From Lithobates sylvaticus (taxonomy: Eukaryota > Chordata > Amphibia > Anura > Ranidae), in NCBI GenBank assembly GCA_028564925.1, contig CM053028.1, positions 363,621,302 through 363,685,301 on the forward strand: a DNA stretch of 64,000 bases. The letters run 5' to 3'. This document shows positions 11,721 to 23,619 of the stretch, in pieces. Positions within the stretch are counted from its first letter, which is position 1. The number at the start of each line of letters is the position of its first letter. Under the pieces are notes generated by a model. The model did not search any database. It was not told where the DNA came from and was given only the letters and a program-made list of their open reading frames with translations. The translations under genes were made by a program, and so were the position numbers.

Positions 11721-13659
11721 TGTTCTTTCATTGATTAGGCAAGCCGTTCTTTTTGCAACCACAGTTTGCAGGAAAGAAAATCGCTCGGTTCCCTCAAGAG
11801 TCAGTGTTCATGGGGGAATCAAGCGCTCTTGTGTTCTGCCAGCGGGTGTACCATTCAGATTATTTCAAGCAGTGTAATCAATAAAAGAACTACTCAGTGG
11901 AGAAAGAAGAAAAAGGGGGTGTATGTGTTGGCCCAAATGCATGTTTTCCTTGACTCGCAGGCAAAATGTGCTCCTCTTTTTGCAGATGCACTGGAGTGAG
12001 TGCCTTTATTTCCTAATGGTTCTTCCCACGCATCAGAAAACGTGGCACATTTTTGGGTGCTCGAGAATGCACTGTGCCGCTGCACCATTTGGCAGTGTTT
12101 TTAAAAAAGGGTCAGGGACTTTAAGTCCCTTTTTAAGACTTGAAGCTGGTACCCATTGCAGCTCCAGATTTTCAAAGAGGAGAACTGGGTATCCTTACAG
12201 TGACCATTTCTCCAGTATCCAGCTGCCTGCTCAACCTGGGGCAAATTTCATTACGGTGAGGTGGCTAACACTTTAGGGGATGGTTGGTGTGTGTTTTTTA
12301 TTTATTTTTATTTTTTTTATAGTCCTCATGCCTGATGAGGCGATTGGATCATACAATACTGACTTCCTAGGAATGATCGAAATTGCAGCAAATAGGATAA
12401 AGTGGCAGTATTTAACATTAACATTTTGTTAATAAAAAAAACCAGAATAATTCAGACTCGTTTTTTTAAAGTGATTCTCTCACGAGGAAAGGTACGAGGA
12501 CTGTTACTGACTACTACTTTGAGAAGGTTCGTTCCCTAGTTGTCATGCTGATATTTTAGCTTCAATGCTTTGAGCCTGTGACATCCTAGAAGTATAGAGA
12601 TCATACGTTTTTGTTCAGTTTTCGGACACAGCTTATTTATTCTGATATTAATCTGACTCAAAAGTATTAAAGCCAGATAGCCATGTGACTCCTTTTTATA
12701 AGTGCTTGTAATGGCAGCCCCCATGCTTAAGTCCCTTTTTAGCAGGCCGGATATCGGCAACGGTTCTGGTGAGCTTTTTTTTACAGCAGTAGCATGCAGA
12801 AAGGTACCTTTGTAACAAAAATACATTTAAGCCTTTAACAAGTGGTTGCAGCAGGAAGACCATTTGCAGGTTTTATGGCTTTCCACTAATAACAAGAAAA
12901 TAGGCTAAGGTGGTCATGGGATCACCAAAATAATGGCATTTGAGGATTCAGAATAACTCTTGCCCTGATTTCTGTTGGGATGTACTGCTGGGGTGATCAG
13001 AATTTAGCATATTCCATTTAAATCTATGGCGTTTTGTGTCCATGGTTCAGGCCAGGAGTGAAGAATGTTTCTGGGAATTGCTTACCATGTATACCTCTTT
13101 TATGAATATTGGATCATTGTACCGAACAAAGTGGCCAATAAAAGTATTTATTTTTGAAAAGTTATGACGTTTGTTATAAACCCAGTGAAGTGACTAGTAT
13201 TGGGTTGAAATAATTTTTTGTTGATCTAGGGGCAGGGGGCGAGCTTCTGCTGTCTTTACTGAGCCCACAGCTTTGAGCCCTGATTTGAGGGGAGGGGTGG
13301 AGACACACCCCTTTTACACAGTACATGGAAAACAAGTACAGGCAGTGAGTCACAGGCAGTGTGCTGCAGCTCCCTCCATGTCACCTTTTGTAATTGCTGG
13401 TGTTGGGAAAAACTGCCAGATGTGACTGATAACAGAACAAGGCAGCATGGAGAAATAACACATTTTGAGCTCTGGAGAGGCAAGTACACAATATAGAAGG
13501 ATGTGTGATTTTTAAAAGCTTTTAAAAGCTTTTTAACCATTTTAAGGTATACTACTTTACAGGTAAACCTGTCTCGTGCTACAATTAATTTTACTTACGC
13601 ATGCATTTTTCATATATTTTCCCAAAGGTCTAAGTCATTAGGAGGTAAGACATTTGGGC

Positions 13660-14253
13660 TCTGTGCACACTGTACTCCATAGGACACCTAGGAGAAAAAT
13701 GCAGTTTTCGCATGCGAGTTTGTGTGTGTTTGCACGTGTTTATGTGCGTTTTGGCGTTCGTGCAGTCTATTGGCTAGAATAATCCTTTATTCTGGCCATT
13801 AGAATGTATTAATGTGCAAATGCACATGTTAATGTACATTTGCAAAAAAAATTCTGCCCAAACGCTTCTCTTTAAAATGTGCAAGTGATGTGGCACATGT
13901 GCAGTGATGCATAGGCTAACGTAGAGGGGTGTTTAGAGGCAGAGAGGAAAAAAAAAAAAGGAAAAAAAAGGCAGGCGTTCTTGAGCAGCTGTGTGCAAGA
14001 GGCCTTAAACTGCAGCAACCTTCCTGATTTGAATACTTCTCAGGCTCATTTGTATGGCACGATTTTGCCACGATTTCTAGGAATACCTGTGCAAGTGGCA
14101 TCAAAATCGGACCAAAGTAGTGAAGGGACAACTTGAAGTCGTACTAATATGAATGGCTGTCATTGGAAATCATGGGGAACAACTTGTCATACTACTTTGC
14201 AGTTCCAAATCGTGGGACAAGTCGTATAAGTGTGAAAGGGGCCTAAAGTGTTA
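13660..14253. repeat. Two hairpin-type MITE remnants
   Basis: The first runs from GGGCTCTGTGCACACTG (13659) to GTGTGCAAGAGGCC (about 14005), with alternating TGTGCG/TGCACA text in between. The second, 14030-14253, ends GTGTGAAAGGGGCCTAAA and is a sister of 1506-1732. Both are non-coding. Confidence 0.4.
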
Positions 14254-14614
14254 TTTTTTTTTGAGTGTTGAGCTTAATCTTTCAAACGGGCATGTGATTT
14301 GGTCATGCCAGCAGGTATGCGTAGAAACCGCATACATGCAGCATTTTGTTGAATGATCAGGGTATGTTTCTTTGCTTTATTAGGATACAATTTGGCAATG
14401 TAACCTCTTTAAATACTAGCAGGTCACACAAGTTCCTTTTTCGCATCTCAGCTTAATAATTTATTTCCATTGTGTATACAAAGCTAACAGCAGATGGCAG
14501 CAGAGCTCTGTCTTTTTAGCTATATGTTGCTGCTTACAATGAAAACATGCATTTTCTCATACTGTCTTTGCAGATAAATGGATTAAGTTTGGCAATACAC
14601 AACCTAATAATGCA

Positions 14615-14905
14615 ACTTAAGCTGGCCATACACTAACAGATTTATTTAATTTAGCTGGCAGGCTAAAAGAACGAAATCTGTAATTCACATAAACTACGTA
14701 GATGGACAAAACTCCCGGCCAGGCTATTGTAGTCTGATAGCCGCTAGTGTCGGGTATTGAATACCCAAACCCTGCAGCTTATTGCCTACAGGTGCTATTC
14801 GGCCCACCGTATTCACCCCTGGCTCCTTCGACAAGTGGTAGGGCCACCCACTGTTAAAATTTCAGCCAATTCGGCCATACATTTGATCCTTTTTGTATTG
14901 TCGGC
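14615..14905. repeat. MITE of the GGCCATACACTA family, degraded
   Basis: The left end AGCTGGCCATACACTAACAG resembles the terminus of the better preserved copy at 62.33-62.70 kb. A faint mirror, TTCGGCCATACATTTGATC, lies at 14870. Confidence 0.4.
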
Positions 14906-14936
14906 TTAACTTTTGAACATGCTTACTTAAAGTGGA

Positions 14937-15575
14937 GGGCCACCCAAAAAAAAAAAAATGCATTAATAATTTTTAAAAAATTAAAAATATTTTTTTCACT
15001 TGGCTAAAACCGCTGTTCCTAGGCAGTCTTCCTAATCTGCCTCTTCCTATTCTGCGGCGCTTCCTCCTCTTCGGTGAGCGGCCCCGTTGCCTTCTGGGAC
15101 ATGTGTGTGTCCCAGAAAACGATGAGGCCATTCACAAAGCGCTGTGCGGCTCGCGCATGCGCAGTAGGAAACGAGCAGCGAAGCCGCAAAGGGAAGTTCC
15201 ACTTTAAGGGCTCCTCCCCAGCTCCTGTTTGTGAAATGGAGCTCCCACTTCGATCGTCTTAGGCGATCAGAAGTGGAAGTTCTCCTTCCCAAACACCATA
15301 CCCCCCTCCTGAAGTCTTCTGGGACACGACTGGTCCCAGAAGACTTTGGGACCAGTCACAGGGTGCAGCGCCACTCGCGCATTCTCAGTGTGCAGCCGCA
15401 AGCTGTCACAGCTGGGTGCCCATAGTAAAGATGCTGGCGCCGCCGAGGGCAAAAACGGCTGTGGTGAGTACACCACTGGATCGTGGGACAGATGAGTGGC
15501 TGTTAAGTCAGCAGCTAGAGTTTTTGTAGCTGCTGACTTTTCGATTTCACTTGGGACACTGGAGCTCTGCTTTAA
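14937..15575. repeat. Two abutting TTAA-flanked MITEs
   Basis: The first runs from TTAAAGTGGAGGGCCACCC (14937) to GGAAGTTCCACTTTAA (15207), a clear inverted repeat. The second shares that TTAA and ends at GGAGCTCTGCTTTAA (15575). It includes the recurring stem GTCAGCAGCTA / TAGCTGCTGAC at 15507-15537. Both are GC-rich inside and non-coding. Confidence 0.55.
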
Positions 15576-15710
15576 CACAAGTACATGGTACAACAAACCC
15601 ATAACAGGAATATAAAATGTTGCAGTAGCATATTTAAGATCTAGCTATAAACTGCCTTATGAACATAATGACAAATTTTGTGTTTCCTGCCCCATTTCAT
15701 TGGACTGTAG

Positions 15711-15788
15711 ATCTGATGGAGAAGGAGTTTGTTTTAGAATGTGTAAAAAAAGAAATAAGGCAGGCGGTTTTGGACATCAAAAGGATAG
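15711..15788 (+). CDS. Possible short host exon
   Basis: A moderate acceptor (TTTCATTGGACTGTAG ending 15710) and a donor GTAG at 15789 bound 78 bases. One frame, entered after two bases, reads LMEKEFVLECVKKEIRQAVL then DIKRI, an amphipathic-helix-like peptide. The donor overlaps the left copy of a hAT target duplication. It cannot join the 9671-9838 exon directly in phase, so at least one other exon would be needed. It may be chance. Confidence 0.3.
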
Positions 15789-15792
15789 GTAG

Positions 15793-16109
15793 TAGAGCTG
15801 CACGATTCTGGGAAAAATTAGAATTGCGATTCTTTTGCTTAGAATGAAGATCACTATTCTCTCACGATTCTCAAAAAATAGACTCAGGGTAGCTGACTGT
15901 GGTAATATTCATAATATGGGTACAATAGCACTAGTAAGCGGACTCAGACTGTGGTGGGTAATATTCATTATAATATTGGATGTCGGTGTATAAAGATTGT
16001 GTATGAGATCAGTCTGTGTGTGTGTCTCCTCTGATTGGGTGTTAGTATGTCTGCTCTGTGTGTGTGTGTCTCCTCTGATTGGGTGTTAGTGTGTGTGTTA
16101 GTGTGTGTG

Positions 16110-16153
<44 letters not shown>

Positions 16154-17074
16154 GTCTCTGATTGGGTGTTAGTGTGTGTGTGTTTGCTCTGCTCTGATTG
16201 GGTGTTTGAATGTCTGCGACGTCTCTGTATAGAAAATGTCAGAGCTGTATAAATGTTTAATAATGATGTGTGACGATGGTGAGGTGAGGATATTAAAGAC
16301 TGATGTGAATGGCGCAGTGGGGAAAATGTTAGCACTATATAAGTAAATTGTCTGCACCTGGTTCACTGTAGCACAGTGCTGTTCTCTGGACGGTGGGGCC
16401 CCTGTGCGACCTGTAAATGGTTCCAGTAATGTGGAAGTAAATGCCTTTAGCCTTCCCAGCTGAACCCCTTGTAAGGCAAAGTTAATGATGCATCTAATCA
16501 GGTCACAGGAGTGCTGGAGGTCTGGATCTCGGCTGGTAGGGAGGTGATCTACCTGCACATTGGTGGCTCCGCCTCCAGCGCTTCACATTCTTTTGTTTCT
16601 CTGAGAAGCATGAAAGTCATGGGGACTGTCCGGTGTTGTGCCGAGAATGGTTCCCCCATCGAAATATGTTCCCCCTGGCTCTTGGCTCTTATCGGAACTC
16701 CGCCTCTCCGCCCTGTGCACATCCCCTGTACACTATTACTAGTCCTTCCACACATACACATGTAATATTGTACAGGGGACGCGCACGGGGGCGGGGACGG
16801 TAGAAGCATGATTTGCATTCAGGCTAGAGGAGGAGGAGCGGCAGTGCAGAGGACTAGAGAGGCGGAGTTCCAATCAGAGCCGAGAGCCAGGGGGGGAACA
16901 AATTTTGACACATCGCTGATGACTGACGTCGGTTCCAATAGCCGCCATTTGCGTTCCACGCTGGTTACATGGAACCGGCAGGGATAAACTAAAATCGTCG
17001 GTCATCCAGCCTGGAGATCGCGTGGGGGAGTAAATCGAGATTGCGATCTTCTCTCGATTAATCGTGCAGCTCTA
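15793..17074. mobile_element. hAT-type non-autonomous element with 8-bp target duplication
   Basis: The termini are TAGAGCTGCACGATT and AATCGTGCAGCTCTA, exact inverted repeats. The flanks carry the same 8-mer ATAGGTAG at 15785-15792 and 17075-17082. It is 1,282 bp and lacks a transposase. Inside are TG microsatellites (16015-16150), repeated CTCTGATTGGGTGTTAG text, and an inner GC-rich inverted repeat (CGGAACTCCGCCTCTCC at 16692 against GAGGCGGAGTTCC at 16859). Ends and duplication length are diagnostic of the hAT superfamily. Confidence 0.85.
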
Positions 17075-17100
17075 ATAGGTAGCACAGTTTGTCATGTCTT

Positions 17101-17487
17101 GGACCCCTTTCACACTGAAGGCATTTTTCAGGCTCTAAAGGGCTAAAAATAGTGCCTGTAAAGCACCTGAAAAAGGCCTCTCCTGCAGCCCCAGTATGAG
17201 AGCCTGAGTGCTTTTACACTGGAGCAGTGCGCTTGCAGAACGTTAGAAAAAGTCCTGCAAGCAGCATCTTTGGAGTGGTGTATACACTGCTTCTCCACCG
17301 CCCCTGCCCTTTGAAATGAATGGGCACTGCTGCTGAAGCGCTGCTTTTTGGGTGCAGCCAACCCTTCGGCCGCTAGAGTGGGTTTTAATTCACCCCGCTA
17401 GCGGCCAAAAAGTGCCACTAAAACTACGGTAAAGCGCTGCTAAAACTACGGTAGCAGGGCTTTACCGCTAACCGTGTGAAAAAGCTC
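17101..17487. repeat. Hairpin MITE, diverged copy
   Basis: It starts GGACCCCTTTCACACTGAAG and ends GCTAACCGTGTGAAAAAGCTC. The internal text (GAGCAGTGCGCTTGCAG, GCAAGCAGCATCTTTGGAG) matches the Harbinger-like hairpins at 21.2 and 38.7 kb, but it is more decayed. Confidence 0.6.
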
Positions 17488-17513
17488 TGTGTTTTCAAAA
17501 TTGCACAGATTTG

Positions 17514-17514
<1 letters not shown>

Positions 17515-17558
<44 letters not shown>
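17515..17558. repeat. (TG)n microsatellite
   Basis: An uninterrupted TG run of about 42 bases. The 81-codon frame across it is an artefact. Confidence 0.95.
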
Positions 17559-17781
17559 GGTTTTTTATTTTTTTTTGTTCAGCAGTGTTCTACATTATTT
17601 ATGATGTTCTGTAGCTGTTTAATATTTAATTTCATCACCTTCTATGCAAAGAAAGCCTGTTCATGTCTTTTAAACATTGTTTTCCTCCTCCGTTACTGTA
17701 AACTACATTACAATAATTCATTTTGCTTCTCTTTTTTTCACTTCATAGGGATCTGAAATGGTGTTTATGCATGTATGTATA

Positions 17782-19381
17782 GCAGGTAAAATAAGTATTG
17801 AACACATCACCATTTTTCTAGGTAAATATATTTCTAAAGGTGCTAACATGAAATTTTCACCATGTTGGTAACAACCCATGCGATCCATACATACTAAGAA
17901 ACCAAAACAAATAAGTTCAGTGATAAAGTCATAACAAATGAAGTTATGTATAATAAAATGGAATGACACAAGGAAAAAGTATTGAACACGCTAACTGAAA
18001 TGTAATACTTTGTACAAAATCTTTTGATGCTAATGACCGCTTCAAGATGCCTCCTGTATGGAGAAACTAGTCGCATGCATTGCTCAGATATGATTTTGCC
18101 CCGCTCTTCCACACAAACCGTCTTCAAATCTTGAAGAGTCCATGTGCCTCATCTATGAACTCTGATCTTTAGTTCTTTCCAATGATTTTCTATTGGATTC
18201 AAGTCAGATGATTGGCTGGGCTATTCTAGCAGCTTTACTTTCTTTCTTTGAAACCAATTGAGAGTTTCCTTGGATTTGTGTTTTGGGATAATTGTCTTGC
18301 TGAAATGTCCACCCTTGTTTTCATCTTCATCATCCTGTGTAGATGGCAGCAGATATTTATCAAAAACGTCTTGGTACATTTTTCCATTCACCCTTCTTCC
18401 TTCCTCCAATCATATGAAGTTTGTCAGTACCGTGTGCTGAAAAACAGACCCACACAATGGTGTTCCCACCTCCAAACTTCACTGTTGGTGTGGTGTTTTT
18501 TGGGGTGATGTGCAGTGCCATTTGACCTCCAAACATTCTGTGTATTATGGTATCCAAAGAGTTCCATTTTGGTCTCGTCTGACCAGACTATATTCTCCCA
18601 ATATTTCACAGGCTTGTCTAAATGTTGTTGTGCAGCAAACTTTAAATGAGCTTCAACATGCTTTTTCTTCAGCAATGGAGACTTGTGTGGTGAGCGTGCA
18701 TACAGGCCATGGTGGTTGAGTGCATTATTTATTGTTGTAAAAAAAAAAAAAAAAAAAAAGTGTTCCTGCTAATTCCAGGTCTTCCTGAAGCTCTCCACAT
18801 GTGGTCTCTTGAAACAACTCTGATTCTTATCAGTCCTCTGTCAGAAATATTGCGAGGAGCATCTGGTCGGGCTGGTTTATGGTGAAATGTTCTTTCCTTT
18901 TCTAGATTATGTCCCCAACAGTGCTCACTGGAACATTCAGAAGTTTAGAAATCCTTCTGTAACTAATGCCGTTACTGTTTTGCAACAATAAGGTTGAGAT
19001 ATCTTTTCTTCTACCCATCGTGAGATGTTTCTTGTGTGACACCTTGGTAATGAGAAACCTTTTTATAGGCCATCAGTTGAGACTGAACCAGCGAATATTA
19101 ATTTGCACTGACAAGGGGCAGGCTTGCTTTCTGATTACTGATAGATTTCAGCTGGTGTATTGGCTTTCCATGCCTTTTTGCACCTCCTTTCTTAATGTGG
19201 TCAATACTTTTTCCCTGTGTCATTTCATTTTATTACACAACTTAATTTCTGAACTTATTTGTTTTGATATCTTTGTATGCATTGTTACCGACATGTGGTG
19301 AAAATGTCATGTCAATAGCACCTTTTTAAAAATGTATTTCTCTAGAAAAATGGTGACTTGTTCAATACTTATATTACCCGC
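17782..19381 (-). mobile_element. Tc1-family DNA transposon, nearly full length
   Basis: The left terminus GCAGGTAAAATAAGTATTGA follows TA at 17780. The right terminus, read in reverse, is GCGGGTAATATAAGTATTGA, so the inverted repeats exceed 60 bases with few mismatches. The right TA now reads TG within a TG repeat. The 1.6-kb length is normal for Tc1 elements. It carries a decayed transposase on the - strand. Confidence 0.85.
18000..19018 (-). pseudogene. Tc1 transposase pseudogene
   Basis: It starts at MGRRKDISTLLLQNSNG, a typical Tc1 paired-like helix-turn-helix, followed by RRISKLLNVPVSTV. Further on come [18 protein letters not shown], with the first catalytic Asp, then FSAHGTDKL, and a C-terminal SEQCMRLVSPYRR. 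Pieces lie in different frames, and an A-run of about 20 bases at 18739-18759 interrupts the middle. It is non-functional. The family moves DNA by cut-and-paste into TA. Confidence 0.8.
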
Positions 19382-19384
19382 TGT

Positions 19385-20405
19385 GTGTGTGTGTGTGTGT
19401 GTGTGTTAGAATACTGCCCTGCGGCCCAGTCTCCGAAGGGAGGCGATCATGCTCTGCTTCAGTATGTCACAGTACATGTTGGCATTCATGGTTCCCTCAA
19501 TGAACTGTAGCTCCCCAGTCCCGGAAGCACTCTTGTAGCCCCAGACCATGACACTACCCACCACCATGCTTGACTGTAGGCAAAACACACTGGTCTTTGT
19601 CCTCACCACCTGGTTGCCGTCACACACGCTTGACACCATCTGAACCAAATAAGTTTATCTTGGTCTCATCAGACCACAGGACATGGTTCCAGTAATCCAT
19701 GTCCTTAGTCTGCTTGTCTTCAGCAAACTGTTTGCAGGATTTCTTGTGAATCAATTTTAGAAGAGGCTTCCTTCTGGGACAACAGCCATGCAGACCAATT
19801 TGATGCAGTGTGCAGCATATGGCAGCACTCGTACATATATTTTTTTATCCAAAGACATTCTCTGGTTATGACGCTGAGCACGTGCACTCAACTTCTTTGG
19901 TGGACCATGGCGAGGCCTGTTCTGAGTGGAACTTGTCCTGTTAAACCACTGTATGGTCTTGGCCACCGTGCTGCAGCTCAGTTTCAGGGTCTTGGCAATC
20001 TTATAGCCTAGGCCATCTTTATGTAGAGCAATTTTTCTTTTCTTTTTTTTTTTTTTTTGATCCTCAGAGTTCTTTGCCATGAGGTGCCATGTTGAACTTC
20101 CAGTGACCAGTATAAGAGAGTGAGAGCGATATCACAAAATTTAACACACCTGCTCCCCATTTACACCTGAGACCCTGTAACACTAGCGAGTCGCATGACG
20201 CCGGGGAGGGAAAATGACAAATTGGGCCCAATTTGGACATTTTCACTTAGGGGTGTACTCACTTTTATTGCCAGGGGTTTAGACAATGGCTGTGTGTTAT
20301 TTTGAGGGGACAGAACATTTTACACTCACTACTTTACATTGTAGCAAAGTTTCATTTCTTCAGTGTTGTCACATGAAAAGATACCATTTTTGTAAATATT
20401 TTGAG
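19385..20405 (-). mobile_element. Second Tc1-like element, 3'-truncated
   Basis: The - strand transposase begins at 20082 with MAKNSEDQ and a helix-turn-helix (HKDGLGYKIAKTLKLSCSTV), then a KTIQWFNRT linker and NRPRHGPPKKLSARAQRH. A later block (GGGSVMVWG-like, GTMNANMYCDILKQSM) ends at RRAVF just before the second catalytic Asp segment, where the copy stops at the TG repeat. A K-run near the start reflects a T tract at 20045-20060. The 5' flank (TAGGGGTGTACTCACTTTTATTG) is kept, but the outer inverted repeat is largely lost. Confidence 0.75.
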
Positions 20406-21240
20406 GATATATACACACACACAAATATATTATTTGTGTCTAGGTATGTACTTTTTGTCTTGTAAGTATGTTAAAGTCTGGAAACCTTAATCTCTCCTGT
20501 GTGCGCCTGTGTTTGGGCCTAATAGCATGGCTTTGAAGCTGCTGTAGGTACTGTATGCGCAAGTTCCTCCTGATACTTTTATCTGATCATAGTTGCACTA
20601 CTGTGCAAACGTTTTAGGCAGCTGTGAAGAAATGCTATAAATTAACAAAAGGGAAAGTAAATCAACAGAAGAGAAACCCAAGTCAAATAAACATTTGGTG
20701 TGGTCACCCTTTGCCTTCCAAACAGTATCAATTCTTTCAGGGACACTTGCACAGTGTTTTTGAAGGAACTTGGCCGGTAGGTTGTTCCAAACATCTTGGA
20801 GAACTAACCACAGGTCATCTGTGGATGTAGGCTGCTACACATTCTTCTTTCTCCATGCAATCCCGGACAGACTCGATGTTGAGATCAGGGCTCTGTGGGG
20901 GCCAAACCACCACTTCCAGGACTCCTTGTTCTTTATGCTGAAGATCGTTCTTAATGACATTGGCTGTATGTTTGGGTGGTTGTCCTGCTGCAGAATAAAT
21001 TTGAGGCAAATCAAACGCCTCCCTGATGATATGGAATGATAGATGAATATCTGCCTGTGTTTCCCAGCATTTAGGACACCATTGATTCTGACTAAATCTC
21101 AAAACTCAATTTGTAGAAATGCAACCCAAAATTTGCAAGGAATCTCCACCATACTTCACTGTTGCCTTCAGACTCATTATTGTACCGCTCTCCAGCCCTT
21201 CGCAAACAAACTGCCTCCTGTAAAAACCATATTACAGTAA

Positions 21241-21671
21241 GGCCCCTTTCACACCGGGGCGTTTTTCATGCGGTGCAGCGCTAAAAATAGCGCCTGTTCA
21301 CCGCATGAAAAAATCCTGCCCCTTTAACTCCAGTGTGAAAGCCGGCGGGCTTTCACACTGGAGCGGTGCGCTAGCAGGATGACAAAAAAAGTCCTGCTAG
21401 CAGCATCTTTGGAGCGGGATAGGAGCGGTGTGTTCACCGCTCCTATACCGCTCCTTCCCATTGATTACAATGGGAGACCGCGGTAAAACCGCGGTTACCG
21501 CGGCTACGGCGGCGCTCTGCGGGGGGTGTTTAACCCTTTTTCGGCCGCTCGCGGGGGGTAAAACCGCACCGCGAGCGGCCGAAAACCGCGGTGAAAACGA
21601 CGGTAAAGCAGCGCTAAATATAGCGCTGCTTTACCGTCACCGCGGCTCACCGCCCCAGTGTGAAAGGGGCC
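21241..21671. mobile_element. Harbinger-like hairpin MITE
   Basis: It is a long near-palindrome from GGCCCCTTTCACACCGGGGC to GCCCCAGTGTGAAAGGGGCC, flanked by TAA on both sides (21238-21240, 21672-21674). Three-base T-W-A duplications suggest PIF/Harbinger. It is very GC-rich and almost identical, inverted, to 38693-39135. The 94-codon ORF across it is an artefact shared by the copies. It sits inside the mariner element. Confidence 0.8.
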
Positions 21672-21854
21672 TAACTTGTCAGTCCAGAGCTCCTGCTGAC
21701 ATTTTTCATTAACCCAGTTCCACTTCTGGCCTGACGTCTCCGGACAGTAGATGGCTGTACCTGGGGCCCACTGGTTTCGGTCAGTTCTGTGCTGGTGGCA
21801 CTGCTGAACATCTTCCGTAGTGGAACTTTATCTAAAAAGGGAACTTCTTCTTGT

Positions 21855-22825
21855 TTAACCGCTTCCTGACCGGCGCACGCCGATGTATGTCGGCAGAATG
21901 GCACAGACAGGCATAAGGGCGTGTATATATAAGTTCCGCTCCCGCACCGGTCGGGACCCCCGTGAGGCCGGTCGTGGGTCCCGCGGACTCGATCGCCGCG
22001 GGGACACCCACGATCGTCTCACGGGAAGGCTGAACGTGGAGATGCGGAAATAAACAGCATCTCCCCGTTCTGCCTAGCAACTAGTGACGCCAATCTCTGC
22101 TCCCTGTGATTGGAGCAGGGATCAGCATTCACTAGCTGACAGCCACACCCCCCCCCCCCCCCCCCACTGTAAGAAACACACCCCTAGGCGTACTTAACCC
22201 CTACACTGCCACCTAGTGGTTAACCCCTTCACTGCCAGTGTCATTTATACAGGAATCAATGCATTTAAATAGCATTGATTGCTGTATAAATGACAATGGT
22301 CCCAAAAATGTGTCATAAATGTCCGATGTGTCTGCCATAATGTTGCAGTCACAATAAAAATCTCTGATCGCCGCCATTACTAATAAAAAAAAATTAATAA
22401 AAATGCTAAAAACTATCCCCTATCTTGTAAACGCTATAACTTCTGCGCAAACCAATCAATAATCGCTTATTGCGATTTTTTTTTTTTACCAAAAATATGT
22501 AGAAGAATACGTATCGGCCTAAACTGAGGGAAAAACAAGTTTTTTATATATTTTTGGGGGATATTTATTATAGCAAAAAATATTGCGTTTTTTTTTTTTT
22601 CAAAATTGTCGCTCTTTTTTGTTTATAGCGCAAAAAATAAAAACCGCAGGGGCGATCAAATACCACCAAAAGAAATCTCTATTTGTGGGAAAAAAAAGGA
22701 CGTCAATTTTGTTTGGGAGCTATGTCGCACGACCGCGCATTTGTCAGTTAAAGCGTCGCAGTGCCGAATTGCAAAAAGGGGCCTGGTCCTTTGGCTGCAA
22801 ATTGGTCCGGTCTGAAAGTGGTTAA
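21855..22825. mobile_element. Non-autonomous piggyBac derivative
   Basis: TTAA lies at 21855-21858 and 22822-22825. The left end TTAACCGCTTCCTGACCG matches the right end of the 7.4-kb element read in reverse. The right end, reversed, TTAACCACTTTCAGACCGGA matches that element's left end. It is therefore an internally deleted copy in opposite orientation. It keeps subterminal blocks such as GCGCGGTCGTGCGAC-like and CAAATAGAG-type text, and has no transposase. Confidence 0.85.
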
Positions 22826-23149
22826 CAACCCACCCCCCCTCCGTATAACATTTCACACTCCGTTCTTTTGGTTTTGCCAGATATCCGGGTGGAAATCTCC
22901 AAGCCGCAAGGCTTTACAACTGGTTTCCCTTAGTTAAGATGCCAGCACTAGGGACCCAAAGCCAGGTGAGGATAGCGATTGCCCCCTCCCCAGGTATGTG
23001 TCCTTGTGTTAGAAGTCATCAGCTACAGTATTTGTAGCTGTTGATTTTAAATATTTTTTTTTTTTTGAGAGAGACTGAAGTCTATTTTTAAGTTTCCTTA
23101 GCCAAACACTGAATCTACAGTCCTCAGTGTTGCCTGTTTTTGTGCTTCT
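22826..23149. repeat. MITE debris between two piggyBac insertions
   Basis: It contains GTCATCAGCTACAGTATTTGTAGCTG (23015-23046), a decayed form of the stem seen in TTAA MITEs. From about 23090 the mariner text resumes (AGTTTCCTTAGCC, ACAGTCCTCAGTGTTGCC). This implies another small insertion into the mariner element before the piggyBac copies arrived. Confidence 0.45.
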
Positions 23150-23619
23150 TTAACCACTTCAGCCCCGGACCATTTGGCAGCCAAAGGACCAGAGGTCTTT
23201 TTTCAATTTCGCACTGCACTGCTTTAACTGGTAATTGCGCGGTCATGCAATGTTGTAACCAAACGAAATTTGCGTCCTTTTCTTCCCACAAATAGAGCTT
23301 TCTTTTGATGGTATTTGATTGCCTCTGTGATTTTTATTTTTTGCGCTATAAACGGAAAAAGACCGCAAATTTTGAAAAAAAAAGATATTTTCTACTTTTT
23401 GTTATAAGAAAAATCCAATAAACTCAATTTTAGTCAAACATTTGGGCCAAAATGTATTCAGCCACATGTCATTAGTAAAAAAAATGCCAATAAGCGTATA
23501 TTTATTGGTTTGCGCAAAAGTTATAGCGTCTACAAACTAGAGTACATTTTCTGGAATTTACACCGCTTTTAATTTATGACTGCCTATCTCATTTCTTGAG
23601 GTGCTAAAATGGCAGGGAA

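Noticed and set aside
16042-16335. His-Thr-rich frame
   Set aside because: Comes from the TG microsatellite inside the hAT-type element.
21428-21712. 94-codon ORF, with a close match at 38493-38948
   Set aside because: Lies in the hairpin MITE, and the two matching frames reflect copies of the MITE rather than a conserved protein.
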